64,000 bases of DNA from Flavobacterium flabelliforme (GTDB lineage: Bacteria; Bacteroidota; Bacteroidia; Flavobacteriales; Flavobacteriaceae). The notes under the pieces are model-generated. The model made no database searches, had not been told where the DNA came from, and worked only from the letters and a program-made list of their open reading frames with translations. Position numbers and translations under genes: made by a program. Numbering within the stretch: position 1 is the first letter of the stretch; every line of letters starts with the position of its first letter. Below, one piece after another: positions 28,326 to 38,100 of this stretch. The DNA is taken from assembly GCF_017948675.1 (NCBI RefSeq), contig NZ_JAGFBU010000004.1:62001-126000 (forward strand). The letters are read 5' to 3'.

Positions 28326-28892
28326 TTATTCTACACACTTTAAATTTTCTATAAAATAGGTTTCAGGATAATAGATTTCATTATTTAGTTCCGATTTAAA
28401 TTCTTTTTTCATTACATAATCTTCTGTTTCAGTTAGATATTTAATGCGCATCAGGGATACTGGAGATTTTTTTAATTCTTCAAAATTATCTTTCAAAAAA
28501 AGGAACACGCCAGAATTGACTCTATTATCAAAACCTTTGGCATCGCGAATAGTTGTTCCGCAATTTTCTTGATCAATGTGCACTAAAGTGACTATTTTTC
28601 CATTGTTCAATTGTAAATAAAGTTTAGAATTTTTATCGAAACAGTTCACTTTTATAAAACCTTTACTCTTTTGTATGAGTTGAACATTTAAGGAAGGCGT
28701 TCCGTCTGTATTGGCTAAAGAATAATAAATATAACTAGCGTTTCCAGCAAAGTTTTTTTCACTAATCATATATTCTTTAGTCTCTTTATAAGTTCCGATA
28801 GAGTCAGTTACATTGACACTATATTCACATGGTTTTTGAGCCATTATACTCAGGCTGAAAAGAAATATAGCGGTCGTTATTATTTGTTTCAT
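28326..28892 (-). CDS. Hypothetical secreted protein
   Basis: About 188 residues starting MKQIITTAIFLFSLS, a signal peptide cut after MAQ. I prefer this ATG because the longer start at 28913 would overlap the upstream gene and put polar residues before the signal. The rest is beta-rich with no motif I recognise; three cysteines (in PCEY, NCF and NCGT) may form disulfides. It may be co-transcribed with the methyltransferase gene just upstream. Function is unknown. Confidence 0.6.
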   Translation of the reverse strand: MKQIITTAIFLFSLSIMAQKPCEYSVNVTDSIGTYKETKEYMISEKNFAGNASYIYYSLANTDGTPSLNVQLIQKSKGFIKVNCFDKNSKLYLQLNNGKIVTLVHIDQENCGTTIRDAKGFDNRVNSGVFLFLKDNFEELKKSPVSLMRIKYLTETEDYVMKKEFKSELNNEIYYPETYFIENLKCVE

Positions 28893-28897
28893 TTTAT

Positions 28898-30079
28898 TTA
28901 AATTTTGCTGCAAATTAGAATTATTTTTTCATTATTCATATCCGTTGTAAAAAAACAATACAGAGAACCTCCCTCTTTTATTTTCCATTTTTTACGAATG
29001 CTTTCTACAGTTTCAGGAAAATTACGTGTCGTAATATTGGCTTGCTTGTTCTCTAAGAAAGATTTCATTTCCGTTTTATGATAAGCAATTTGGTTTTGAA
29101 TTTTAAATACTCTTCCAGGAAACGGAATTAAAACTTCGGAAGTATAAAGATGGGAATGTTTATGAAGTTTATAAAGTTTATAAAATGCACCAACTTCTTC
29201 AAAACCACCCGATTTCATTATTGCGCTATTGGGTTCGTAAAGGTATTTTTTTGGATTACTAAAGGGTAAAAATTCAGTTGGCTCATTTAATGTGAAATCA
29301 AATTTTTCGCAACTATCTTTCAATAAATTAACAGTTTTAATCTTTGGCTTTCCTGAAAAGGAAGAATGTAATTCCCACAATAATTCTTTTACTTCATTCT
29401 CTACGGCAACAATATGAATTACAGCAACATTTTCTAATTCTGATAGTCCAGCAGAAATATCAAGAAGTGGTGCCGTTTTAATTAAAATTGATTTTGAGTT
29501 TTTGAAATAAAATTGCAAATTTTCAGGAACATTTGGTAAGCAGTCTTTAAGTAAGAAAACTTTTCCTTTGGCATCATTTCTTCGCGAAGGATCTATGTAA
29601 ATCCAATCCCAATGTCTATTTAATTTTTTTAAGGTTTCCGAGCTGTCTTCTGCATAGCAAGTACAGTTTGAAACCTGCAATTGCTTAAAGTTATGTTGTA
29701 CAATAGCAGATAACTCAGGATTGATTTCACAATGTGCAATCTTTTTTATTTTTTTTGAAAAATAATAATCATCTACTCCAAATCCTCCAGACAAATCAAT
29801 TAAGCTTTCCCCTGAAACAATCGATGCTTTATAGGAAGCAGTTTTTTCTGAAGAGGTTTGTTCCACAGAAATTTTACTTGGATAAATAATGTTTGTCGTA
29901 GCGAACCAATTGGGTAATTTATCCTTTGCTTTTGTTTTAGCTTCAATTTGATTTAAGATGATAATCCAATTTATCTCTGGGAAAGGATTTTTTTGTAGCG
30001 CTAATTTTGAAATGCTTGTTCCGATATTGGCATCAATAAAAGCTTGTATTTTTTGGTCTAAAATCGATAAATCCAACAT
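28898..30079 (-). CDS. Class I SAM-dependent methyltransferase with THUMP-like domain
   Basis: 393 residues. The centre has the Rossmann motif LIDLSGGFGVDDYYFS and the acidic loop CEINPELS, followed by WIYIDPSRR, a DPSRR-type catalytic motif. A C-terminal THUMP-like domain follows. This matches the PG_1098-type methyltransferases of Bacteroidetes, thought to act on RNA; the substrate is not established. The start overlaps the stop of the AI-2E family gene by one base, so the two are co-translated. Confidence 0.82.
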   Translation of the reverse strand: MLDLSILDQKIQAFIDANIGTSISKLALQKNPFPEINWIIILNQIEAKTKAKDKLPNWFATTNIIYPSKISVEQTSSEKTASYKASIVSGESLIDLSGGFGVDDYYFSKKIKKIAHCEINPELSAIVQHNFKQLQVSNCTCYAEDSSETLKKLNRHWDWIYIDPSRRNDAKGKVFLLKDCLPNVPENLQFYFKNSKSILIKTAPLLDISAGLSELENVAVIHIVAVENEVKELLWELHSSFSGKPKIKTVNLLKDSCEKFDFTLNEPTEFLPFSNPKKYLYEPNSAIMKSGGFEEVGAFYKLYKLHKHSHLYTSEVLIPFPGRVFKIQNQIAYHKTEMKSFLENKQANITTRNFPETVESIRKKWKIKEGGSLYCFFTTDMNNEKIILICSKI

Positions 30080-31170
30080 TAAATATCTTTAGTTAGTAAC
30101 TTGATAACCTTGTTTTCCGGAAAAAACTCTTTGCCGATGACTTTAATAATGGTGTACAAAGGAACGGCAATGATCATTCCTAGAATACCAAAAAGAAATC
30201 CTGCAGTAAGGATAACTAAGAAAATTTCTAAAGGGTGCGAACTAACACTTTTAGAAAAAATAATAGGTTGTGATACGTTGTTGTCAATTATTTGTACAAT
30301 CCAAAAACCAATCAAAACATAGAGTGTAGTGGGTAAAATTTCAGTTTGAAAGTCTGTTCCCAAGTTGCTTAACATGGTTAATACGGCTGCTAAAATAGAG
30401 GCGATTAATGGACCAATATAAGGAATGATGTTTAAGACAGCACACAAAAAGGCAATTATCAAGGCATTAGGAAGTCCAAAAATAAACAATACAATTAAGT
30501 AGAGTATAAACACAATAAATAATTGAAGCAACAAGCCAATAAAATAACGAGATAATAAATGATTTGTTTTTTCTAAAGAATTCAGAATTTGCTCTTCGTG
30601 GCTATTGGGTATTAATTTCTTTGCGCCAATTAGAAAATTTTTTCGATCTTTTAAAAAGAAAAAAGTAATAAATAATACAGAAGCTAAACCCATTCCGAAA
30701 CTGCTTATTGTTCCCAGAAGCATGTTGAGAAAGTCGGTAACGAAATTAAAATTTAGTTTAGAAGTAATATTAGATTCCTTTAAAACGGCTGCCGAATCAA
30801 TTTTGTGGTTTTCTAAAAATGCACTAATTTGATTTAATAATTGTGTGATGTTTTTTTCAATTTCACCAGTATTTAGTAGTGATAAATTTTGTCCTTGCGA
30901 TGATATTAATGGAATAAACAGCATAATGAATCCAAAAATAATTAATACAAAGATCAATAAAACGGCTATTGTAGCAAATAAGTGATTGAACTTTAATCTT
31001 CTTTTGAAAAAATCTAAAATTGGATTTCCTATCAAAGTAAGAATAAGGGAAACAATAAGATATATTATTACAGATTGAATTTTATAAAAGAATAACAATC
31101 CTAACCCAATAAAAATTAAGGTTAAAACTGCTCTTAGTATTCCATTTGAAATAATTTTTGATGATATCAT
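30079..31170 (-). CDS. AI-2E family transporter-like permease (PF01594)
   Basis: 363 residues with about seven hydrophobic helices in the AI-2E/PerM layout: two at the N-terminus, a polar loop (about residues 85-145), and a tight group in the C-terminal half containing GLPNALIIAFLCAVLNIIPYIGPLIAS, the family signature. Members export small molecules or ions, and only a few have a known substrate; the name does not show that it moves autoinducer-2. It is translationally coupled to the methyltransferase gene downstream. Confidence 0.85.
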   Translation of the reverse strand: MISSKIISNGILRAVLTLIFIGLGLLFFYKIQSVIIYLIVSLILTLIGNPILDFFKRRLKFNHLFATIAVLLIFVLIIFGFIMLFIPLISSQGQNLSLLNTGEIEKNITQLLNQISAFLENHKIDSAAVLKESNITSKLNFNFVTDFLNMLLGTISSFGMGLASVLFITFFFLKDRKNFLIGAKKLIPNSHEEQILNSLEKTNHLLSRYFIGLLLQLFIVFILYLIVLFIFGLPNALIIAFLCAVLNIIPYIGPLIASILAAVLTMLSNLGTDFQTEILPTTLYVLIGFWIVQIIDNNVSQPIIFSKSVSSHPLEIFLVILTAGFLFGILGMIIAVPLYTIIKVIGKEFFPENKVIKLLTKDI

Positions 31171-31198
31171 AGCTTTAATTTAATTGGTAAATATAAAA

Positions 31199-31222
31199 AA
31201 ACTCGCTAACAAGTAGCGAGTT
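31199..31222 (-). terminator. Terminator after the M43 protease gene
   Basis: Stem AACTCGCTA / TAGCGAGTT with a 5-base loop, followed on the minus strand by seven T. It lies 29 bases past the protease stop. Confidence 0.85.
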
Positions 31223-31250
31223 TTAAATTCAAATAAAACTAAAAAAATTA

Positions 31251-32192
31251 TTATCTAAAACTAGCTCTAGATCCTCCTGCAACGAAAAGAGCCGCCATTC
31301 TACTTTTTTGTCCATTACTAAACATATACATTCCTCTATCATCAGAATAATCCATGTAGTTCATTGTCATCTCAACTGGTGTACCAGAACAAGTACTGTA
31401 GTGAGGATAAGCAGGAACTCCATAATTAGGTGCGTTATGAGTTGGTGTATCTGAAACTAAATCACTTCCGCAATTTGCATCACCCCAAATATGACGTAAG
31501 TTCATCCAGTGACCTACTTCGTGAGTTGCTGTTCTTCCTAAGTTAAAAGGTGCACTAACTGAACCAGTAGTTCCAAATGCATTATTATCTATTACAACAC
31601 CATCCGTTGATGATGCTCCTCCAGGAAATTGTGCATACCCTAAAATACCACCACCTAAATTACATGACCACATGTTTAAAACTGTTGTTGGCGTAGTAGG
31701 AGCAATTCCTGTAGCTGCTTTTTTCATGGCATCATTTGTTGTCCAAGATGTTGTAGTAGTAGCTTTTCTTACAATATTTTGTAATACAAAAGTAATACCT
31801 ACATTGGCTTTAACTCCAGAAAATAAAGCAGGTACAGAGTTAAAATCACTGTTTAAAGCATTGTAATCTCTGTTCAATACATCTATTTGAGACTGTATTT
31901 GTGCGGTAGAAATGTTTTCAGCTGCTGTTTTGTATAATACATTTACTACAACTGGAATTTCAATTTTTCCATTTACTAATCGACCACTCAACATTGCATT
32001 TTGAGTAAAGTCTTCAATTTTATTCATTCTTAAAGCTAAAGTAGGATCAGCTTTCATTTGTGCTTCTAGTACTTCTTGTGAAGCACAACCGCGTTGTAAA
32101 ATTGCAGTAGTATCTACTGTTGTTTCTGTTGTCTCATTTTGACAAGAAAAAAGCATCAATAAAGCTGCTGCTGATAAAAAAATTTTCTTCAT
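31251..32192 (-). CDS. Zinc metalloprotease, M43 (pappalysin) family lipoprotein
   Basis: 313 residues. A lipoprotein signal with Cys17 (LLMLFSC) places it on the cell surface or in the periplasm. The zinc site is HEVGHWMNLRH (His224, His228, His234, catalytic Glu225), followed by the Met-turn NYMDYSDD, as in M43B enzymes. It has no C-terminal sorting domain, unlike the type IX-secreted relatives. Substrate is unknown, but a nutrient or surface role is likely. Its own terminator follows. Confidence 0.88.
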   Translation of the reverse strand: MKKIFLSAAALLMLFSCQNETTETTVDTTAILQRGCASQEVLEAQMKADPTLALRMNKIEDFTQNAMLSGRLVNGKIEIPVVVNVLYKTAAENISTAQIQSQIDVLNRDYNALNSDFNSVPALFSGVKANVGITFVLQNIVRKATTTTSWTTNDAMKKAATGIAPTTPTTVLNMWSCNLGGGILGYAQFPGGASSTDGVVIDNNAFGTTGSVSAPFNLGRTATHEVGHWMNLRHIWGDANCGSDLVSDTPTHNAPNYGVPAYPHYSTCSGTPVEMTMNYMDYSDDRGMYMFSNGQKSRMAALFVAGGSRASFR

Positions 32193-32558
32193 GATTTGGT
32201 TTGTTAAAAATTATTGGTTTTGGTTAATTAATAAACAATTTTATAAAAAATTATCAATATAAAAAATTTATATATCTTTTTTTTGACAATAAAAAGACAA
32301 TTTCTATATTTTGTTGAGTTTACAGATTATTTATAAGTAGGTTTAAACTTACTTTTTTTGTTTAAAAAACAGCTATTTAATATTTGTCTATGATTTTTTT
32401 TGGATTATTTTTTGTTGAAATTTTGGATGAAAAATCAAAAGAGAGCAACGGAATAAAACATAATTTTTTTAAAATAGTAAAGAAATTATATAATATTCTG
32501 ATTCTTTGGGAGGTACTGTCTTTTGGAACAAAAAGAGTACATAATGTTGACTTTATTA
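32193..32558. other. Intergenic region between M43 protease and DUF4159 genes
   Basis: About 366 very AT-rich bases. A 61-codon plus-strand frame at 32384-32569 overlaps the next gene by a few bases and has low-complexity Lys/Phe/Ile content; I do not call it a gene. The minus-strand protease promoter should lie here. No clear structure is seen. Confidence 0.45.
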
Positions 32559-33197
32559 TTAGTTATTAAAAATATAACTAATAATATTAGCACCCATTTT
32601 AAGTGCTTTATCGCGAATTTCTTTGGGATCATTATTCACTTCGGCATCTTCCCATCCATCACCTAAATCACATTCGTAGGTGTAAAGCAAAACTAATTTG
32701 CTATCTACAAAGATTCCAAATGCTTGTGGACGCTTGCCGTCATGTTCATGTATTTTAGGTAATCCGTTTGGAAAAGAATTAGGTTTTTGAAAAATCAAGT
32801 GACTACTTGGAATTTCAGTAAGAGGGTTATTGGGGAATATTTTTTTTATTTCTTTTCTAATGTATTGATCCATACCATAATTATCATCAATATGAAGAAA
32901 GCCACCCGCTAATAAATATTTTTTAAGGTTATCAATATCAGAATCACTAAAAACAACATTCCCATGACCAGTCATATGTATAAATGGATACGAAAATAAG
33001 TCAGGACTGCTTGGTTCTACTACTGCAGGTTTAAGTTTTATTTGTGTGTTAATGGTGGCATTACAATATTTTATCAAGTTTGGTAATGAAGTAGGATTGG
33101 CATACCAATCACCACCACCGCTATATTTGACCAAAGCAATTTCTTGCGCAAATGATGGTAAAGTAAGCAATACTAAAAGATAAAATATTTTTTTCAT
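32559..33197 (-). CDS. DUF4159 domain protein
   Basis: 212 residues with a signal peptide ending SFAQ, so periplasmic. The phrase PFIHMTGHGNVVFSDSDIDNLKKYLLAGGFLHIDDNYG is the DUF4159 core, a ThuA-like/GATase-like fold. Many Bacteroidetes members stand with AAA+/MoxR and von Willebrand genes, but none is nearby here. Catalysis is not established. It follows rsmE at 12 bases, so tsaD, rsmE and this gene look like one minus-strand transcript. Confidence 0.83.
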   Translation of the reverse strand: MKKIFYLLVLLTLPSFAQEIALVKYSGGGDWYANPTSLPNLIKYCNATINTQIKLKPAVVEPSSPDLFSYPFIHMTGHGNVVFSDSDIDNLKKYLLAGGFLHIDDNYGMDQYIRKEIKKIFPNNPLTEIPSSHLIFQKPNSFPNGLPKIHEHDGKRPQAFGIFVDSKLVLLYTYECDLGDGWEDAEVNNDPKEIRDKALKMGANIISYIFNN

Positions 33198-33209
33198 TGT
33201 TATAAATGT

Positions 33210-33917
33210 TTAGTCTTCGTTGACAAAAACTACACTATGACAAGCTACAATAGCTGCAGTTTCTGTTCTCAATCTAGTATTTCCTAATGACACAGGGATG
33301 TACTCATTGCTGAGTGCTAATGCAATTTCTTTTTCTGAAAAATCGCCTTCAGGGCCTATTAACAGAGTAATATTTTGATTGGGTTGTAACACAGATTTAA
33401 ATGTTTTTTTATCAGCATCTTCACAATGTGCGATCATTTTTACATTTTCATTGCTATTGTTAACAAATTCTTTAAAGGTGATGGCTGGATTCAATTTAGG
33501 TAGATACAACTCATTAGATTGCTTCATAGCAGCCAATAAAATTTTATCAAATCTTTCGTTATTGATTACCTTTCTTTCAGAATGATCACAGATAATCGGT
33601 GTTATTTCATGTATTCCGATCTCTGTGGCTTTTTCTAAAAACCATTCGTAACGATCATTCATTTTTGTAGGAGCTACAGCGAGATGCAATCTGAATTTGG
33701 AAGGAGGTGTTTTTTCAAACGAAATTATTTTAACGGTACATTTACTGTCCGAAGCTAAAGTTATTTCTGTCTTAAACAAAAAACCTAATCCATTTGTTAC
33801 ATATAATAGATCTGTATCTTTTTTTCGCAATACCTTAATAATGTGTTTGCTTTCTTCTTTATCAAAAGTGAATGTTTCTGTAGTTTCGTTTATGGTAGGG
33901 CTGTAAAATAATTGCAT
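33210..33917 (-). CDS. rsmE: 16S rRNA (uracil-1498-N3)-methyltransferase
   Basis: SPOUT-fold methyltransferase that modifies U1498 in the small-subunit rRNA. 235 residues. The N-terminal PUA-like domain is followed by the knot motifs LLIGPEGDFSEKEI and ALSNEYIPVSLGNTRLRTETAAI, which are RsmE signatures. It is 2 bases downstream of tsaD, so likely co-translated. Length is normal. Confidence 0.94.
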   Translation of the reverse strand: MQLFYSPTINETTETFTFDKEESKHIIKVLRKKDTDLLYVTNGLGFLFKTEITLASDSKCTVKIISFEKTPPSKFRLHLAVAPTKMNDRYEWFLEKATEIGIHEITPIICDHSERKVINNERFDKILLAAMKQSNELYLPKLNPAITFKEFVNNSNENVKMIAHCEDADKKTFKSVLQPNQNITLLIGPEGDFSEKEIALALSNEYIPVSLGNTRLRTETAAIVACHSVVFVNED

Positions 33918-33919
33918 AG

Positions 33920-34942
33920 TTATAATTGTATTCTTGCTTTAGAAACAACTGCAGTTGTTTCAAAGGTTTGATTTAAAAATTTTTGATATCCAACAATTCC
34001 TATCATTGCTGCATTATCTGTTGTATATTCAAATTTTGGAATAAAGGTTTTCCAACCATAGGCATTTTCTGCTTCCTTTAATGTTTTTCTAATACCTGAA
34101 TTCGCAGAGACACCTCCTCCAATTGCGATTTGTTTAATTCCGGTTTCTTTTACTGCCAATTTTAGTTTATCCATTAAAATTTCGATAATTGTATGTTGAA
34201 TTGAGGCGCAAATATCATTTAGATTTTCGTCAACAAAAGCTGGATTCTCTAATTTTTTCTTTTGAATAAAATACAATATCGCTGTTTTTAATCCAGAGAA
34301 GCTAAAGTCTAATCCTGGAACTTTTGGTTTTGTAAATACAAACGCTTTCGGATTTCCTATTTGTGCATATTTATCTATTAACGGTCCGCCAGGATAGGGT
34401 AGTCCTAATATTTTTGCACTTTTATCAAAAGCTTCACCAACAGCATCATCAGTTGTTTCGCCGATAACGGTCATTTCAAAAAAGTGATCTACCTTAATAA
34501 TTTGAGTATGACCACCACTGATGGTTAAGGCTAAGAAAGGAAAAGTGGGTTTCTCAAAACCATCTTCGGCAATAAAATGAGCTAAAACATGAGCTTGCAT
34601 GTGGTTTACAGCTATCAAAGGAATTTGTAATGCCAATGCCATCGATTTTGCAAAAGAACTGCCTACCAAAAGTGATCCCATTAATCCTGGGCCTTGCGTA
34701 AAAGCAATTGCAGATAACTGTTCTTTTTGTATATTTGCTTTGCGAAGTGCGGCATCAACTACGGGAACAATATTTTGTTGGTGTGCACGGGAAGCTAGTT
34801 CTGGAACAACGCCACCGTATTGGTTATGAATTAGCTGATTTGCTACAACATTTGATAGTACTTTATCGTTGTGTAAAACAGCTGCTGCTGTATCGTCACA
34901 AGAACTTTCGATAGCCAGAATAAAAACCTCGGAATTTTGCAT
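33920..34942 (-). CDS. tsaD: tRNA N6-adenosine threonylcarbamoyltransferase
   Basis: Transfers threonylcarbamoyl to A37 of ANN-decoding tRNAs with TsaB and TsaE. About 340 residues. The start at 34942 gives MQNSEVFILAIESSCDDTAAAV, the usual opening; an ATG at 34975 would add 11 residues. The metal-binding pair is in HMQAHVLAHF, and ATP-binding loops are in GGHTQIIKV and GGGVSANSGIR. It lies upstream of rsmE and is divergent from tamB, with which it shares a 140-150 base promoter region. Confidence 0.95.
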   Translation of the reverse strand: MQNSEVFILAIESSCDDTAAAVLHNDKVLSNVVANQLIHNQYGGVVPELASRAHQQNIVPVVDAALRKANIQKEQLSAIAFTQGPGLMGSLLVGSSFAKSMALALQIPLIAVNHMQAHVLAHFIAEDGFEKPTFPFLALTISGGHTQIIKVDHFFEMTVIGETTDDAVGEAFDKSAKILGLPYPGGPLIDKYAQIGNPKAFVFTKPKVPGLDFSFSGLKTAILYFIQKKKLENPAFVDENLNDICASIQHTIIEILMDKLKLAVKETGIKQIAIGGGVSANSGIRKTLKEAENAYGWKTFIPKFEYTTDNAAMIGIVGYQKFLNQTFETTAVVSKARIQL

Positions 34943-35147
34943 AAAAAGGCACAAATTTTGAATTACTTTTGACAAGTCGATTATACAATTGTATTAATTT
35001 GTCAAAGTCCAAAATTAGAGAATTTTTGTCAAAGACATCCCGTTTCTCGTGGCAAAATGAAATATTAGAAAATTTAAATAATAAAAAGGTATCAAAAAAA
35101 TTGTAAAAATAGCATTTCGTTCCCTCATTGGATTAATTCTCCTTTTA

Positions 35148-38100
35148 TTGATTCTTGCCATTGCACTAACTTTGCCAGTTGTGCAAACTAAAATTGCTCA
35201 TTATTTTACAAATACGATTAATAAAGATTTTGGAACAAATATCGCCATCGAAGGAGTTTCAATATCTGTTTTTGGAGGAATAAAGTTCAAAGAGGTTCTT
35301 ATACGCGACCATCATAATGATACTTTAATTTATTCTCAAAGAATTGCAACCACTATTTTAGAAGGGAAAAAATTATTAGATGGTGATTTGATTTTTGATG
35401 GTTTGGAGTTAAAAGGTTTGTTGTTTAACCTAAAAACTTATAAAAACGAAAAAGACTCTAATCTTGATAAATTTGTTGCTGCTTTTGAAACTGGAAAACC
35501 CTCTACAAGAAAATTTTTGCTCAAAGCCAATAAATTACAAATACAAAACGGGCATTTTATTTTAACAGATGAGAATCGAGAAAATCCAAAAGATGTAGAT
35601 TTTACAAAGTTAAATGCTTCCGTAACTAATTTTATGATTTTTGGTCCAGAGGTCACTACAACCATAAATAAGATGTCATTTTTAGATTTTAGAGGTTTGT
35701 ATGTTAAAAATTTAAAATCAAAATTCTCTTATTCAAAGAAAAATATAAAATTAGAAGATCTTGATTTATTAACGAAGGAATCTACAGTAGTGGGTACTGT
35801 TTTGCTAAAATATAAAATTGAAGACTTTAGTGATTTTAATGATAAAGTTTTATTTGATATCAAACTAAAATCAGCTTCAATTGCCTCAAATGATATTCGC
35901 CATTTTTATAATGAAATAGGAAAAAATCAGCATTTTTATGTAAAAACAAAGATCACTGGGACGTTAAATAATCTTAGTCTTACTAATTTAAAATTAGTAG
36001 ATGATCGCATGACGGCGATAAATGGTAATATTAATTTTAAAAATTTATTTGCTAAAAAAGGACAGCAATTTTCGATGTATGCTCAATTTGATAAGTTAAC
36101 TTCAACTTATGATGATTTAGTAGTGATTTTGCCTAATATTTTAGGTAACAAATTGCCAACTTCTTTAAAGAAATTAGGAAGATTTACTGCCTCTGGAACT
36201 TCTAGTGTTTCTACAACTGCAGTTGAAGCCGATTTTTCAATGGTAACTCAACTAGGAAACGTAACATCAAATTTGGCGATTCAAAATATTGATAATATAG
36301 ACAAAGCATCGTATGTTGGAAATGTGATTATGGATAATTTTGACATTGGTACCTTGTTGGAACAAAAAGATTTAGGAAGAGTTAGCCTTAATATTGATGT
36401 TGATGGAAAAGGTTTTAAACAAAAATATTTGGATACAGCCATTAAAGGTGATATTAGTAAAGTAGATTTTAGAAACTACAGTTATACAAATGTAGTAGTT
36501 GACGGAACGCTGAAAAGTCCCAAATACAAAGGTCTTATTTCGATTAGTGATCCTAATCTAACTATGACATTTGATGGTTTATTGGATATTAGCAAAAAAG
36601 ACAGTCGCTATGATTTTCATGTAAATGTTGAGAATGCTGATTTAAATAAATTAAAATTAGTAAAAGATTCAATCTCTGTTTTTAAAGGAGATGTTGTGGT
36701 ACAGGCTTCGGGTAATAATATCGAGAATTTTCAAGGAAATGTTTACATCAACAAGACTTCCTATAAAAATGCAAAAGACACCTATAATTTTGATGATTTT
36801 ACCATAAATTCTGTTTTCGATAAAAGTAGGATAAGAACTATTACTGTTAACTCTCCTGATATTGTACAAGGAGAAATAATTGGTCGTTATGAGTTTAGTC
36901 AGTTAAAAAACTTGGTTAAAAATTCTTTGGGAAGTTTGTACACGAACTTTAAACCTCACAAAGTAAAAAAGGGACAGTTTCTTAAATTTAATTTTTCAAT
37001 CTATAATAAAATCATAGAAATATTTTTTCCAGAAATAGCTATCGGTGCTAATACGGTTGTTAAAGGGAATATTAATTCGGATAATCAAGAGTTTAAATTC
37101 AATTTTAATTCACCTCAAATTGTAGCTTCAGACAATACATTTGATAATATTAATATTGCTGTAGATAATAAAAATCCGTTGTATAATGCTTATATAGAGT
37201 TGGATAGTATTAAAACTAAATATTACAAAATACGTGATTTTAGTTTGATAAATGTGACCATGAAAGATACCTTATTCTTTCGTTCGGAATTTAAAGGAGG
37301 CAATAATGCAGAGGATTATTACAATCTCAACTTATATCACACAATTAATAAAGACAATAATAACGTTGTAGGAATTAGCAAATCTGAGGTTAAATTTAAA
37401 GATTATTTGTGGTTTTTGAATGAGAATGAAACAACGGATAATCAAATTGTCTTTGATAAAACATTTGAAAATTTCAATATTGATAATATCATATTGTCAC
37501 ATGAAAATCAATCGATCACATTAGGAGGAATATTTAAAGGGCCCACGGTAAAAGATTTAAATTTAAAATTTAAAGATGTAGATTTAAATCAAATTACGCC
37601 AACGAATGATAAGTTTTTCCTCGAAGGAAATATAAATGGAGATATAAGTTTTAAGCAAAACAAGAATGTTTATCAGCCTACTGCCTCAATTGTTATTGAT
37701 AATTTAAATGTAAATAAAATAGATCTCGGAGTGCTTAACTTTGATATTCAAGGCGATGAAAGCCTTAAGAAATTTACAATAAATTCAAACTTAGAAAATA
37801 AAGATTTAGAATCATTTAATGCCGACGGAAGTTTTGAAATCATTGACAAACAGACCATTTTAGATTTAAAACTTAAATTTGATAAATTTAATATAGGTAC
37901 ATTAAATAAATTGGGAGGAGATGTTTTGTCTAATGTAAGAGGTTTGATTTCTGGTAATGCCACTATAGAAGGTAATTTAAAGAAACCAAACATCAATGGT
38001 CGTCTTTTTCTAGATAAAGCAGGATTAACAATCCCGTATCTCAACGTTGATTATGCCTTGAGTGATAATACGATTATAGATTTAACGGATGAGCGTTTCT

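Noticed and set aside
32384..32569. 61-codon plus-strand frame upstream of the M43 protease
   Set aside because: It is low-complexity and AT-rich, overlaps the DUF4159 gene end by a few bases, and has no recognisable content.
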